DNA of 64,000 nucleotides, from positions 72,213,416 to 72,277,415 of the forward strand of contig CM049315.1 in assembly GCA_026874595.1 (NCBI GenBank), in the 5' to 3' direction. Made by a program: the position numbers and the translations under genes. This DNA is from Sipunculus nudus. Lineage: Eukaryota; Annelida; Sipuncula; Golfingiida; Sipunculidae. Within the stretch, counting starts at the first letter, position 1; every line of letters begins with the position of its first letter. The notes beneath the pieces were generated by a model that did not search any database, had not been told where the DNA came from, and saw only the letters and a program-made list of their open reading frames with translations. Positions 10,245 to 22,526 of this stretch are shown here, piece after piece.

Positions 10245-10291
10245 GCTTGCCGGAATCAAAGATTTCGGCAAGCATGTTGGTCAGTTGCGTA

Positions 10292-10322
<31 letters not shown>

Positions 10323-11070
10323 TTGTTGGTTTGTTTGTCTGCACTGTCCTGGCCACAATTTTGCCACAATCACCTAGAAACTTTCAGAGATGATGGAGAA
10401 TTAAATTTCTAGGTGCCCTATTGTTTTTGGTTAAAATAGGTTAAAGGTCAAGGTCAAGGCCATCGAAAAACCTCGAAACCTTATTTTCCTCATAACTTGG
10501 TCAAAAATTGTCGTATCAACCTCATTCTAACCCCATTTTGTTCGTCTTTCCATTGCCCATATCCTGGTATGATCAACCTTGTCAGTATGTCTGTCTGTTT
10601 CAGGGTTGTTGTCAATTTTGTCAACGGCCTTGTTGTTCTTTCTGACATTTAGCACTCTCCATGCCACAATTTTGCCACAATCACCTTGAAACTTTCAGAT
10701 ATGATGGGCAACGAAATAGGTCAAAGGTCAAGGTCGAGGTCATCAAAAGTATACAAAACGGGTTTTTCTTCATATCTTTGTAACTGTTAGTCGTATCTAC
10801 TTGAACTATAGCTCATTTTAATCGTCATCCAATGGCCTTTCTTCTGGTGGGTACTTGACTCAAATTTGCCGTTTCAATGGTAACACATTTTCGGGGAAAA
10901 ATTATCATATTTGAAAATCAATGGACTAATTTGTCAGTTTTAATGCTAGAGAGGTCTAGTTTTTTCCATTAGGTTGCATTCGTTTAATACTACATGATTT
11001 TATTAAAAGTCTGGCAATATCTCGTAAGATAGCTCATCAAACGAGATATTTCGAGATTTCATTAATCTTG
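10245..11070 (+). mobile_element. Hairpin-led N segment, two half-site clusters
   Basis: Begins with the GCTTGCCGGAATC/GATTTCGGCAAGC hairpin at 10245-10273 and a long GTCT/GTTT run (about 10290-10340). Two AGGTCA clusters follow, near 10,443-10,459 and 10,707-10,740, then a decayed RFX-like site (CAATGGTAAC near 10,876) and a mutated hairpin near 11,036. This looks like two N modules in tandem, with the first lacking its downstream half. Confidence 0.7.
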
Positions 11071-12250
11071 CCCTGGAGGCCATAGTTTTGCAGGAATTTT
11101 TTTAAAACTGATATATTTCAAGTCTTACCCTAGTATCTCAAATTTGTTTTTTTTTTTCATTTTTTTGGATAGGGCCGCTAGGGGGCGCTGGATGCGAACC
11201 TCCCCAACATATCATATTTTGGCCATACCTCCAACATTATAAGCCTCAATTACATAAACTATAGCTTATTTTCTTCCTCTGAGTCTTCTCCATAACCTGG
11301 TGTAGTCATCTGGTCACAATTTTGTGTCACTTTGTCAGTGTGTCTGTCTGTTTGATAGTTGTCCTCAAATTCGCCTGCTTGCTCTTGCGTCTCACATATA
11401 GTCTTACACTAATATCTCGAAACCAATTTTTCATTTTCCGGATATGGCCGCTAGGGGGCGCTGAACTCGAACCTCTCCCAACATATCATGCTTTGGCAAT
11501 ATCTCCAAAACTATAAACCTCAGCTGCATAAACTGTAGCTTTTTTCTTTCTTTGAGTCGTCTCCATAAGCTGGAGTAGTCATCTGGACTCAATCTTGATT
11601 CACTTTGTCAGTGTGCCTGTCTGTTTGTCAGTTGTCCTCAAATTCACCTGCTTGCTGGTTCTTGCGTCTCACATATAGCATTCTATAGGCCACAGTTTTG
11701 ACGGAATCCTTTTGAAACTATTACACCTTATGTCTTACACTAATATCTCGAAACAGATTTTTCATTTTCCGGATATGGCCACTAGTGTGCGCTGCACACG
11801 ACCCTCACACACATACCCTTGTATTGGCCATATCTCTACACCCAAAGCCTCAGATACATAAACTATAGCTTATTTTCTTCCTTTGAGTCTTCTCCATAAC
11901 CTGATTAAGGCATCTGGTTTCAATCTTCTGTCACTTTGTCAGTGTGTCCATCTGTTTGTCCGTTATCCTCAAAGTCGCCTGCTTGCTGGTTCTTACGCCT
12001 TACATATAACATTCTACAGGCCACAGCTTTGACGGAATCCTTTTGAAACTGGGACATCTCTTGTCATACACTAATAATACGAAACGCGTTTGTCGTTTTT
12101 TGGAATACGTCCGCTAGAGGGCGCTACAGTCGAACCTCCCAAGTATATCATTAATTCGCCATACCTCCAAAACTATTAATCTAAATTACATAAATTATAA
12201 CTCATTTTCTTCCTTTGAATCTTCTCCATAACTAGGTTAAGTCATCTGGT
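11070..12250 (+). repeat. R331 array, 4 diverged monomers
   Basis: CTCF-like cores at 11173, 11446, 11777 (ACTAGTGTGCGCTG, weakened) and 12109 (CCGCTAGAGGGCGCTA). Spacings are 273, 331 and 332 bp, so the first interval has lost about 58 bp. Divergence is greater than in the 4.69-6.19 kb array. Confidence 0.88.
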
Positions 12251-12473
12251 GTCAATCTTGTCTCACAAAGTCACTATGTCTGTCTGTTCGTCTTTTGTTG
12301 TCAGTTTTGTCTGCTTGCCTGTTCTTTTGTCCCATATGTCATTCTACGGGCCACATATTCTCAGCAATGTCCCTGAGAGTCATTCCATTAATAGAAAACC
12401 GACAATATGTTCTTTCTGTCCGTCTGTGTTTCACTTCCGATTTCCGGCAAGCGTTCGACCTATGGTCGTCTAG
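12250..12473 (+). mobile_element. Segment ending in CGACCTATGGTCG-TCTAG
   Basis: GTCT-rich sequence with TTCCGGCAAGCG, then the hairpin CGACCTATGGTCG at 12456-12468 and CTAG at 12470-12473. Equivalent ends lie at 20762, 30069, 37846, 48848, 58097 and, with CTCAG in the centre, 63600. Interpreted as a possible Helitron/Helentron-like terminus; the function of the end is inferred. Confidence 0.5.
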
Positions 12474-13019
12474 TCTGTTTGTTTGTTTGTCTGTCTGTCT
12501 GTCTGTGTACTCTCTACAGGCCACAATTTTGCAGCAATTGCTTTTAAACTTACACAGCTGATAGACAAGCAAAAGTCCTCGAGGCCTATTGTTATTGGGC
12601 GACATAGGTCCAAGGTCAAGGTCAAGGTCATCAAAACTTCTCAAAACGGTTTTTTCTTCATATCTTTGTAACTGTTAGTGGTATCTTCTTCAAACATAGC
12701 TCATTTTAAACGCCATTCCCAGGCCTTTCTTCTGGTGTGTAGCTCTTTCAAATTTGCCGTAACCATGGTTACGCATTTTGGGGAAAAGTCATGATATTCT
12801 GAAATAAGGGGTCTTATTTTTCTAACTTTGTCAGTTTTAAAGCTAGAGAGGTCTAGTTTTTTGCATCAGGTAGCATTTAACAAGTACTGCAAGATTTTAT
12901 TAAAAGTCTCGCGATATCTCGTACAATATCTCGTCAAACGAGATATTTCGAGATTTCAGTAATCTTGCCCTGGAGGCCACAGTTTTGCAGGAATCTTTTT
13001 GAAACTGGCATATCTTAAG
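12474..13019 (+). repeat. GTCT microsatellite and module N at copy junction
   Basis: GTTT/GTCT run, AAGGTCAAGGTCAAGGTCATC near 12610, palindrome GTAACCATGGTTAC at 12759-12772, hairpin at 12925-12947. It precedes the start of copy 2 of the 8.33-kb repeat. The same module ends copy 2. Confidence 0.85.
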
Positions 13020-14520
13020 TCCTACACTATTATCTCGAAATTAATTTTTCATTTTTTTAATTCGGCCGCTAGGGGGCGCTGGGTGCAAACCTCTCCAACA
13101 TATCATGTTTTGGCAATATCTCCAAAATTATAAGCCTCAATTACAAAAACTATAGTTTTTTTTTTCCTCTAAGTCTTCTTCATGAACTCATTTAGTCATC
13201 TGGTCTCAATCTTGTGTCACTTTGTCTGTGTGTCCGTCTGTTTCTCAGTTGTCCTCAAATCCGCTTGCTTGCCGGTTCTTGCGTCTCACATATAGCATTC
13301 TACAGGCCACAGTTTTGAAAGAATCTTTTTAAAACTATTACATCTTATGTCTTACACTAATATCTCCAAACCGATTTTTCATTTTCCAGAATTGGCCGCT
13401 AGTGGGCGGTGCACTCAAACTTGCACAACATATCATTTTTTGGCCATATCTCCAAAACTATAAACATCATTCACATAAACTATAGCTTATTTTCTTCCTC
13501 TGGGTCTTTCTAAAAACCTGGTGTTTTCATTTGGTCTCAATCTTGAGTCACTTTGTCTGTGTGTCCGTCTGTTTCTCAGTTGTCCTCAAATTCGCTTGCT
13601 TGCCGGTTCTTGCGTTTCACATATAGCATTCTACAGGCCACAGTTTTGAAAGAATCCTTTTAAAACTATTACATCTTATGTCTTACACTAATATCTCGAA
13701 ACCGATTTTTCATTTTCCAGAATTGGCCGCTAGGGGGCGGTGCACTCAAACTTGCACAACATATCATTTTTTGGCCATATCTCCAAAACTATAAACATCA
13801 TTTACATAAACTATAGCTTATTTTCTTCCTCTGGGTCTTTCCAAAAACCTAGTGTATTCATTTGGTCTCAATCTTGAGTCACTTTGTCTGTGTGTCCGTC
13901 TGTTTCTCAGTTGTCCTCAAATTCGCTTGCTTGCCGGTTCTTGCGTCTCACATATAGCATTCTACAGGCCACAGTTTTGAAAGAATCCTTTCAAAACTAT
14001 TACATCTTATGTCTTACACTAATATCTCGAAACCGATTTTTCATTTTCCAGAATTGGCCGCTAGGGGGTGGTGCACTCAAACTTGCACAACATATCATTT
14101 TTTGGCCATATCTCCAAAACTATAAACATCATTTACATAAACTATAGCTTATTTTCTTCCTCTAGGTCTTTCCAAAAACCTGGTGTATTCATTTGGTCTC
14201 AATCTTGAGTCACTTTGTCTGTGTGTCCGTCTGTTTCTCAGTTGTCCTCAAATTCGCTTGCTTTCCGGTTCTTGCGTCTCACATATAGCATTCTACAGGC
14301 CACAGTTTTGAAAGAATCCTTTTAAAACTATTACATCTTATGTCTTACACTAATATCTCGAAACCGACTTTTCATTTTACAGAATTGGCCGCTAGGGGGC
14401 GGTGCACTCAAACTTGCACAACATGTCATTTTTTGGCCATATCTCCAAAACTATTAACCTCATTTACATAAATTATAGCTTATTATCTTCCTCTTAGGTT
14501 TATTCATAACATGATTAAGT
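13020..14520 (+). repeat. R331 tandem array, 5 monomers (copy 2)
   Basis: CTCF-like cores at 13064, 13394, 13725, 14056 and 14387, spaced 330, 331, 331 and 331 bp, matching the array at 4731-6071. Confidence 0.92.
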
Positions 14521-14885
14521 CATCTGTTCTCAATCTTGGGTCAGTATGTTTGCCTGTTTGTCAGTTGTCCTCACTTTGCCTGCTTCCTGGTTCTTGCGTC
14601 TCACATGTAGCATTCTACTGGCCACAGTTTTCAAGGAATCGTTTTGTAAATTACACTTGTCATATATCGTGATGATATCTGGAAGTCCTATGTTTATTAT
14701 TTAAATAAGTCAAAGGTCAAGGTCAAGGTGATCAAAATATATCAAAATCTTATTTTCTTTAGAACTTTGTTAATATTGGTTCTTTCTTCACAAACTATGG
14801 ATTATTTTCTTTCACTTTGACACTGCTCGTTCATCTGACTAACCTTACATCATTTCCGGCAAGCGCGTGACCTCAGGTCATCTAG
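14521..14885 (+). mobile_element. R331-derived segment with TGACCTCAGGTCA-TCTAG end
   Basis: Copy of 6,190-6,552. Palindrome at 14868-14880, then TCTAG. An AAGGTCAAGGTCAAGGTGATC cluster lies near 14,715. Confidence 0.5.
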
Positions 14886-15955
14886 TTTGTTTGTCTGTCT
14901 GTCTGTGTACTCTCTACAGGCCACAATTTTCCACCAATTGCTTTCAAACTTATAAAGCTGGTAGACAAGCAAAAGTCCTGGAGGCCTATTGTTTTTGGGC
15001 ATTATAGGTCAAATGTCAAGGTCAAGGTCATCAAAAGTATACAAAACGGTTTTTTGTTCATATCTGTGTTAATATTGGTCCTATCTACTTCAACAGTAGC
15101 TCATTTTAATCGTCATTCCAAGGCCTGTCTTCTGGTGTGTAGCTGACTCAAATTTGCCGTAACCATGGTTACGAATTTTTGGGAAAAAGTCATGATATTC
15201 TGAAATAAGGGGTCTTATTTTTCTAACTTTGTCAGTTTTAAAGCTAGAGAGGTCTAGTTTTTTGCATGAGGTAGCATTTAACAAGTACTGCAAGATTTTA
15301 TTAAAATTCTCGCGATATCTCGTTCAATATCTCGTCAAACGAGATATTTCGAGATTTCAGTAATCTTGCCCTGGAGGCCACAGTTTTGCAGGAATCTTTT
15401 TGAAACTGACATATCGTAAGTCCTACACTATTATCTCGAAACAACTTTTTCATTTTTTGAATTCGGCCGCTAGGGGGCGCTGGGTGCAAACCTCTCCAAC
15501 ATATCATGTTTTGGCAATACCTTCAAAATTATAAAGCTCAATTACATAAACCACAGCTTATTTTCTTCCTCTGAGTCTTTCCAAAATCCTGGTGTAGTCA
15601 TTTCGACTCAATCTTGAGTCACTTTGTCAGTGTGTCCGTCTGTTTCTCAGTTGTCCTCAAATCCGCTTGCTTGCCGGTTCTTGCGTCTCACATATAGCAT
15701 TCTACAGGACACAGTTTTGAAAGAATCCTTTTAAAACTATTACATCTTATGTCTTACACTAATATCTCGAAACCGATTTTTCATTTTCCAGAATTGGCTG
15801 CTAGGGGGCGCTGCACATGACCCTGACACACATATCATCATATTGGCCATATCTCTAAAACCCAAAGACTCAATTACATAAACTATAGCTTATGTTCTTC
15901 CTTTGAGTCTTCCCCATAACCTGGTTAAGTCATCTGGTCTCGGTCTTGTGTCACT
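14886..15955 (+). repeat. Module N plus R331x2 (copy 2)
   Basis: Microsatellite, N module with GTAACCATGGTTAC at 15159-15172 and hairpin at 15326-15348, then CTCF-like cores at 15465 and 15796 (spacing 331 bp). Confidence 0.87.
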
Positions 15956-15961
15956 TTGTCA

Positions 15962-16381
15962 GTATGTCCATATAAACTTTATAAACGGAGGGAAACATGA
16001 ATGCACAGAGTCATGCAGGAATGCACGATGACACGCGTTTTAGTAAGACAAAGACTCGTGTAGGTATGAGCGACAATCAGCGCAGTTTGCTCGTTTTGTG
16101 TAGGGTCCATCGGGCCAAATGCCAATTCAGGCCCGCAGCCGACGGGATGAATTAATTGGCGTAGCGGGGACCACGGCCATTTCCTGGTAAAAACTTGTGA
16201 ATAAATATACCGGACGGGCTGACCATTTTCTCAGGGCCATAGGAATGTCACCATTCCAGTGTGCCCTCAGACCTGGTCAGACCTAAAACGCGTGCCTGCA
16301 CATCTGTGCGCATGCAGGTGATTGCTGTCCAAAGTTTCGGTCGGTGAGTCCTTCAGGAAAGGACCCGAACCGTTTTTTTTT
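15962..16381. repeat. Module C cassette, copy 5 (T9)
   Basis: T9 sub-family copy (T-run 16373-16381) with only two partial ACCTGGTCAG repeats, one fewer than its partner at 7629. Two 60-bp minisatellite units follow at 16384 and 16444. Confidence 0.9.
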
Positions 16382-16517
16382 AATTGCTTGCCGGAAATCT
16401 TCCATTTCTGCAGGCAGGTTGGCCAGTCGCAAATCTCTGTTTATTGCTTGCCGGAAATCTTCGATTTCTGCAAGCAGGTTGGTCAGTCGCGGATGTCTGT
16501 TTGTCTGTTTGTTTGTT

Positions 16518-17646
16518 GCTTGCCGGAATCAAAGATTTCGGCAAGCATATTGCTCAGTTGCGTATGTCTGTTTGTCTGTTTGTCTGTTTGTTTGTCTGCA
16601 CTCTCCTGGCCACAATTTTGCCACAATCACCTTGAAACTTACAGGGATGATAAAAAACATAATTTCTAGGTGCCCTATTGTTTTTGGTTAAAATAGGTCA
16701 AAGGTCAAGGTCAAGGTCACGACAGGTATGGTTAACGGTTTTTGCACTATAACTTCGCCATAATTAGGCTTATCCACTTCTGCAATAGCTCATTTTTTTC
16801 GTCATCACCTGGCCTTTCTTTTGACATGTAGCTTACTTAAATTTGCTGTTACCATGGTTACGCAATTTTGGGGAGAAATCATGGAATTTCCTGATATTTT
16901 TCAAATTTGCAGCAATCGTACTGATTCTGAGATATTTTATGTAACACAAGAATATCTCGAAATTGTTTTTTCAGATTTTGGAAATGGCCGCCAGGGGGCG
17001 TTGCAGATGAAAAAACATGAAAATTTGTTTTGGTGCTATACCTCCAGAACTATTAAACATTGGGCCATTTCCATCACAGCACCTTCAACTGGGGTCTATG
17101 GGCTTATTTTTGCGCATAGGTGCCAAAGTGCGCCATTGCCAGATTTCTCTATTTTTGGGGTAAAACTTTTGAATTTTGAAAATATGCAGTTTTCAGCTTC
17201 TAACTCTGTCAGTTTTTATGCTGGAGAGGTCAATTTTTTTGCATCTTGTAGCCCTTGGTGAGCTCTCGGTGATCCAATCAAAAATCTTGCAAAATCTCGC
17301 ACCGTTTCTCGTCAAACGAGAGTCTTCGAGATTTCATTAAATATGACCTACAGGTTGCATTTTTTTAACAATGGCTTTGAAATTGATATATTTTGTGTTA
17401 TTTATAAATATCTCGAAATCAGTTTTTCATTTTTTGGAAATAGCCACCAGGGGGCGTGGTACCTGAAACACTGTAACATATCATTTTTCTGCAATATCTA
17501 AAATAATCTTAAACATGGCACAATTTTTATCGTTGTTTCTTAAACTAGGAACATTGGCTTATTCCTCCGCACATGTAGCTTTGTGCTGTCGTTACCATGG
17601 TTACCAAATTTGTGGGTTAAACTTGACGATCTGAAAATATGCAGTT
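16518..17646 (+). mobile_element. Long N-type element (copy 2)
   Basis: Hairpin 16518-16546; AGGTCAAAGGTCA cluster near 16,695; RFX-like sites at 16848-16861 and 17591-17604; CTCF-like cores at 16986-17003 and 17442-17459. A 146-codon frame (16,821-17,261, + strand) is open across the RFX-like and first CTCF-like sites, but its partner at 8.5 kb is frameshifted. Confidence 0.7.
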
Positions 17647-18570
17647 TTTGGCTTCTATCTCGGTTAATATTTATGTGTCAAGGGTCTAGTTTTTTGCATA
17701 AGGCTGCTTCCCCTTGGTTCTAAGTCATTCAATTGCAAGTCTCGTCAAATTTCGCTCGGTTTATCGTCAAACGAGAAAAAACGAGATTTCACGGAAATGC
17801 TTATAACTCGGCGACTTTTACAGCTACACAGGTGTAGTTTTCGGCATTTCATAACATATGACCAGCTTGACACGCCAGAAAAGAAATCAGGCCACATCTC
17901 GCACCATATCTCGTCAAGCGAGAAAAAACGAGATATCATGGAAATGCTTATAACTAGGCGACTTTTACAGCTACTCAGGTCTAGTTTATGGCATTTGGTA
18001 ACATTTGGCCAACTTGAAATAGTAAAACTGCGATACTTGGCGAAATCTCGCACTATATCTGGTCAAATGTGGAAAAACGAGATTTCACAGAAATGCATAT
18101 AAGTCGGCGACTTTCACGGCTAGACAGGTCTAGTTTTTGGCATTCATTAACATTTGGACGGCTTGACATGACAAACCTGCAAGACTGGCCAAATCTCGCA
18201 CCATATCTCGTGAAACGATAAAAAAGGAGATTTCACAGAAATACTAATAACTCGGCAACTTTTACAGCTAGACAGATGTAGTTTTCGCCATTTCATAACA
18301 TTTAGAGAGTTTGATATGACAAATCTACAAGACTGGCCAAATCCTGCACCATATCTCGTCAAACGAGAAAACACGAGAGTACACGGAAATGCTTATAACT
18401 CGGCGACTTTTACAGCTAGACGGATCTAGTTTTCGCCATTTTGTAACGTTTGGCCGTCTTGACATAATAAAACTGCTCGTCTTGCCAAATCTCGTACTAT
18501 ATCTCGTCAAGCGAGAAAAAAACATGATTTCACGTAAATGCTGATAACACGGCGACTTTTGCAGCTAGTT
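17647..18570 (+). repeat. R148 tandem array (copy 2)
   Basis: Second copy of the 148-bp array at 9,317-10,240, offset 8,330 bp, with only isolated base differences (for example TCTAAGTC for TCTGAGTC near 17,720). Confidence 0.9.
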
Positions 18571-18574
18571 TGTT

Positions 18575-18621
18575 GCTTGCCGGAATCAAAGATTTCGGCA
18601 AGCATGTTGGTCAGTTGCGTA

Positions 18622-18652
<31 letters not shown>

Positions 18653-19400
18653 TTGTTGGTTTGTTTGTCTGCACTGTCCTGGCCACAATTTTGCCACAAT
18701 CACCTAGAAACTTTCAGAGATGATGGAGAATTAAATTTCTAGGTGCCCTATTGTTTTTGGTTAAAATAGGTTAAAGGTCAAGGTCAAGGCCATCGAAAAA
18801 CCTCGAAACCTTATTTTCCTCATAACTTGGTCAAAAATTGTCGTATCAACCTCATTCTAACCCCATTTTGTTCGTCTTTCCATTGCCCATATCCTGGTAT
18901 GATCAACCTTGTCAGTATGTCTGTCTGTTTCAGGGTTGTTGTCAATTTTGTCAACGGCCTTGTTGTTCTTTCTGACATTTAGCACTCTCCATGCCACAAT
19001 TTTGCCACAATCACCTTGAAACTTTCAGATATGATGGGCAACGAAATAGGTCAAAGGTCAAGGTCGAGGTCATCAAAAGTATACAAAACGGGTTTTTCTT
19101 CATATCTTTGTAACTGTTAGTCGTATCTACTTGAACTATAGCTCATTTTAATCGTCATCCAATGGCCTTTCTTCTGGTGGGTACTTGACTCAAATTTGCC
19201 GTTTCAATGGTAACACATTTTCGGGGAAAAATTATCATATTTGAAAATCAATGGACTAATTTGTCAGTTTTAATGCTAGAGAGGTCTAGTTTTTTCCATT
19301 AGGTTGCATTCGTTTAATACTACATGATTTTATTAAAAGTCTGGCAATATCTCGTAAGATAGCTCATCAAACGAGATATTTCGAGATTTCATTAATCTTG
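18575..19400 (+). mobile_element. Hairpin-led N segment (copy 2)
   Basis: Hairpin 18575-18603, GTCT/GTTT run to about 18668, and two AGGTCA clusters near 18,775 and 19,050. Copy of 10,245-11,070. Confidence 0.7.
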
Positions 19401-20555
19401 CCCTGGAGGCCATAGTTTTGCAGGAATTTTTTTAAAACTGATATATTTCAAGTCTTACCCTAGTATCTCAAATTTGTTTTTTTTTTTTCATTTTTTTGGA
19501 TAGGGCCGCTAGGGGGCGCTGGATGCGAACCTCCCCAACATATCATATTTTGGCCATACCTCCAACATTATAAGCCTCAATTACATAAACTATAGCTTAT
19601 TTTCTTCCTCTGAGTCTTCTCCATAACCTGGTGTAGTCATCTGGTCACAATTTTGTGTCACTTTGTCAGTGTGTCTGTCTGTTTGATAGTTGTCCTCAAA
19701 TTCGCCTGCTTGCTCTTGCGTCTCACATATAGTCTTACACTAATATCTCGAAACCAATTTTTCATTTTCCGGATATGGCCGCTAGGGGGCGCTGAACTCG
19801 AACCTCTCCCAACATATCATGCTTTGGCAATATCTCCAAAACTATAAACCTCAGCTGCATAAACTGTAGCTTTTTTCTTTCTTTGAGTCGTCTCCATAAG
19901 CTGGAGTAGTCATCTGGACTCAATCTTGATTCACTTTGTCAGTGTGCCTGTCTGTTTGTCAGTTGTCCTCAAATTCACCTGCTTGCTGGTTCTTGCGTCT
20001 CACATATAGCATTCCTTTTGAAACTATTACACCTTATGTCTTACACTAATATCTCGAAACAGATTTTTCATTTTCCGGATATGGCCACTAGTGTGCGCTG
20101 CACACGACCCTCACACACATACCCTTGTATTGGCCATATCTCTACACCCAAAGCCTCAGATACATAAACTATAGCTTATTTTCTTCCTTTGAGTCTTCTC
20201 CATAACCTGATTAAGGCATCTGGTTTCAATCTTCTGTCACTTTGTCAGTGTGTCCATCTGTTTGTCCGTTATCCTCAAAGTCGCCTGCTTGCTGGTTCTT
20301 ACGCCTTACATATAACATTCTACAGGCCACAGCTTTGACGGAATCCTTTTGAAACTGGGACATCTCTTGTCATACACTAATAATACGAAACGCGTTTGTC
20401 GTTTTTTGGAATACGTCCGCTAGAGGGCGCTACAGTCGAACCTCCCAAGTATATCATTAATTCGCCATACCTCCAAAACTATTAATCTAAATTACATAAA
20501 TTATAACTCATTTTCTTCCTTTGAATCTTCTCCATAACTAGGTTAAGTCATCTGG
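19400..20555 (+). repeat. R331 array, 4 monomers, one with a 25-bp deletion
   Basis: CTCF-like cores at 19504, 19777, 20083 and 20415. The interval 19777-20083 is 306 bp instead of 331 because 25 bp between AGCATTC and CTTTTGAAAC is missing near 20,013. Confidence 0.88.
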
Positions 20556-20779
20556 TGTCAATCTTGTCTCACAAAGTCACTATGTCTGTCTGTTCGTCTT
20601 TTGTTGTCAGTTTTGTCTGCTTGCCTGTTCTTTTGTCCCATATGTCATTCTACGGGCCACATATTCTCAGCAATGTCCCTGAGAGTCATTCCATTAATAG
20701 AAAACCGACAATATGTTCTTTCTGTCCGTCTGTGTTTCACTTCCGATTTCCGGCAAGCGTTCGACCTATGGTCGTCTAG
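20556..20779 (+). mobile_element. Segment ending in CGACCTATGGTCG-TCTAG (copy 2)
   Basis: Hairpin at 20762-20774 and CTAG at 20776-20779. Copy of 12,250-12,473, followed by GTTT/GTCT and the module N that closes the 8.33-kb copy (GTAACCATGGTTAC at 21065-21078, hairpin 21231-21253). Confidence 0.5.
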
Positions 20780-21264
20780 TCTGTTTGTTTGTTTGTCTGT
20801 CTGTCTGTCTGTGTACTCTCTACAGGCCACAATTTTGCAGCAATTGCTTTTAAACTTACACAGCTGATAGACAAGCAAAAGTCCTCGAGGCCTATTGTTA
20901 TTGGGCGACATAGGTCCAAGGTCAAGGTCAAGGTCATCAAAACTTCTCAAAACGGTTTTTTCTTCATATCTTTGTAACTGTTAGTGGTATCTTCTTCAAA
21001 CATAGCTCATTTTAAACGCCATTCCCAGGCCTTTCTTCTGGTGTGTAGCTCTTTCAAATTTGCCGTAACCATGGTTACGCATTTTGGGGAAAAGTCATGA
21101 TATTCTGAAATAAGGGGTCTTATTTTTCTAACTTTGTCAGTTTTAAAGCTAGAGAGGTCTAGTTTTTTGCATCAGGTAGCATTTAACAAGTACTGCAAGA
21201 TTTTATTAAAAGTCTCGCGATATCTCGTACAATATCTCGTCAAACGAGATATTTCGAGATTTCA

Positions 21265-22150
21265 GTAATCTTGCCCTGGAGGCCACAGTTTTGCAGGAAT
21301 CTTTTTGAAACTGGCATATCTTAAGTCCTACACTATTATCTCGAAATTAATTTTTCATTTTTTTAATTCGGCCGCTAGGGGGCGCTGGGTGCAAACCTCT
21401 CCAACATATCATGTTTTGGCAATATCTCCAAAATTATAAGCCTCAATTACAAAAACTATATTGTATTTTTTTCCTCTAAGTCTTCTTCATGAACTCGTTT
21501 AGTCATCTGGTCTCAATCTTGTGTCACTTTGTCTGTGTGTCCGTCTGTTTCTCAGTTGTCCTCAAATCCGCTTGCTTGCCGATTCTTGCGTCTCACATAT
21601 AGCATTCTACAGGACACAGTTTTGAAAGAATCTTTTTAAAACTATTATTATGTCTTACACTAATATCTCGAAACCAATTTTTCATTTTCCAGAATTGGCC
21701 GCTAGGGGGCGGTGCACTCAAACTTGCACAACATATCATTTTTTGGCCATATCTCCAAAACTATAAACATCATTTACATAAACTATAGCTTATTTTCTTC
21801 CTCTGGGTCTTTCAAAAACCTGGTGTTTTCATTTGGTTTCAATCTTGAGTCACTTTGTCTGTGTGTCCGTCTGTTTCTCAGTTGTCCTCAAATTCGCTTG
21901 CTTGCCGGTTCTTGCGTCTCACATATAGCATTCTACAGGCCACAGTTTTGAAAGAATCCTTTTAAAACTATTACATCTTATGTCTTACACTAACATCTCG
22001 AAACCAATTTTTCATTTTCCAGAATTGGCCGCTAGGGGGCGGTGCACTCAAACTTGCACAACATGTCATTTTTTGGCCATATCTCCAAAACTATTAACCT
22101 CATTTACATAAATTATAGCTTATTATCTTCCTCTTAGGTTTCTTCATAAC
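21265..22150 (+). repeat. R331 array, 3 monomers
   Basis: CTCF-like cores at 21370, 21697 and 22027 (spacings 327 and 330 bp). The segment from about 20,826 to 22,524 is repeated at +3,495 bp (24,321 to about 26,020). Confidence 0.88.
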
Positions 22151-22526
22151 ATGATTAAGTCATCTGTTCTCAATCTTGGGTCAGTATGTTTGCCTGTTTG
22201 TCAGTTGTCCTCAATTTCGCCTGCTTCCTGGTTCTTGCGTCTCACATGTAGCATTCTACTGGCCACAGTTTTGAAGGAATCGTTTTGTAAATTACACTTG
22301 TCATATATCGTGATGATATCTGGAAGTCCTATGTTTATTATTCAAATAAGTCGAAGGTCAAGGTCAAGGTGATCAAAATATATCAAAATCTTATTTTCTT
22401 TAGAACTTTGTTAATATTGGTTCTTTCTTCACAAACTATGGATTATTTTCTTTCACTTTGACACTGCTCGTTCATCTGTCTAACTTAGTGTCATTTCCGG
22501 CAAGCGCGTGACCTCTGGTCATCTAG
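22150..22526 (+). mobile_element. R331-derived segment with TGACCTCTGGTCA end
   Basis: Same type as 6,190-6,552 but with a CTCTGG centre. Hairpin at 22509-22521, then TCTAG and a GTCT microsatellite. Confidence 0.48.

Larger units (their letters stand above)
4690..13019 (+). repeat. 8.33-kb tandem duplication, copy 1
   Basis: Sequence from about 4,690 recurs at +8,333 bp almost without change up to about 13,020, where the second copy begins directly. Small differences seen: an extra ACCTGGTCAG near 7,945, an 8-bp shorter microsatellite near 8,250, one extra T near 8,640, and 25 bp near 11,687 that copy 2 lacks. Contents in order: five R331 monomers, an end motif, N, R331x2, C, V, a long N module, R148 array, N, R331x4, end motif, N. 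Confidence 0.92.
13020..21350 (+). repeat. 8.33-kb tandem duplication, copy 2
   Basis: Direct head-to-tail continuation of the copy starting near 4,690, at an offset that drifts from 8,333 to 8,306 bp through small indels. Relative to copy 1 it lacks one ACCTGGTCAG near 16,270, has 8 more bp of microsatellite near 16,575, and lacks 25 bp near 20,013 inside an R331 monomer. So few changes point to a recent duplication or ongoing homogenisation. Confidence 0.92.

Noticed and set aside
16821-17261. 146-codon frame conserved at 26,332 and 34,105
   Set aside because: Those copies are recent duplicates, so conservation says little. The partner at 8.5 kb is frameshifted by one T, and the frame crosses palindromic RFX-like and CTCF-like sites without a recognisable domain.
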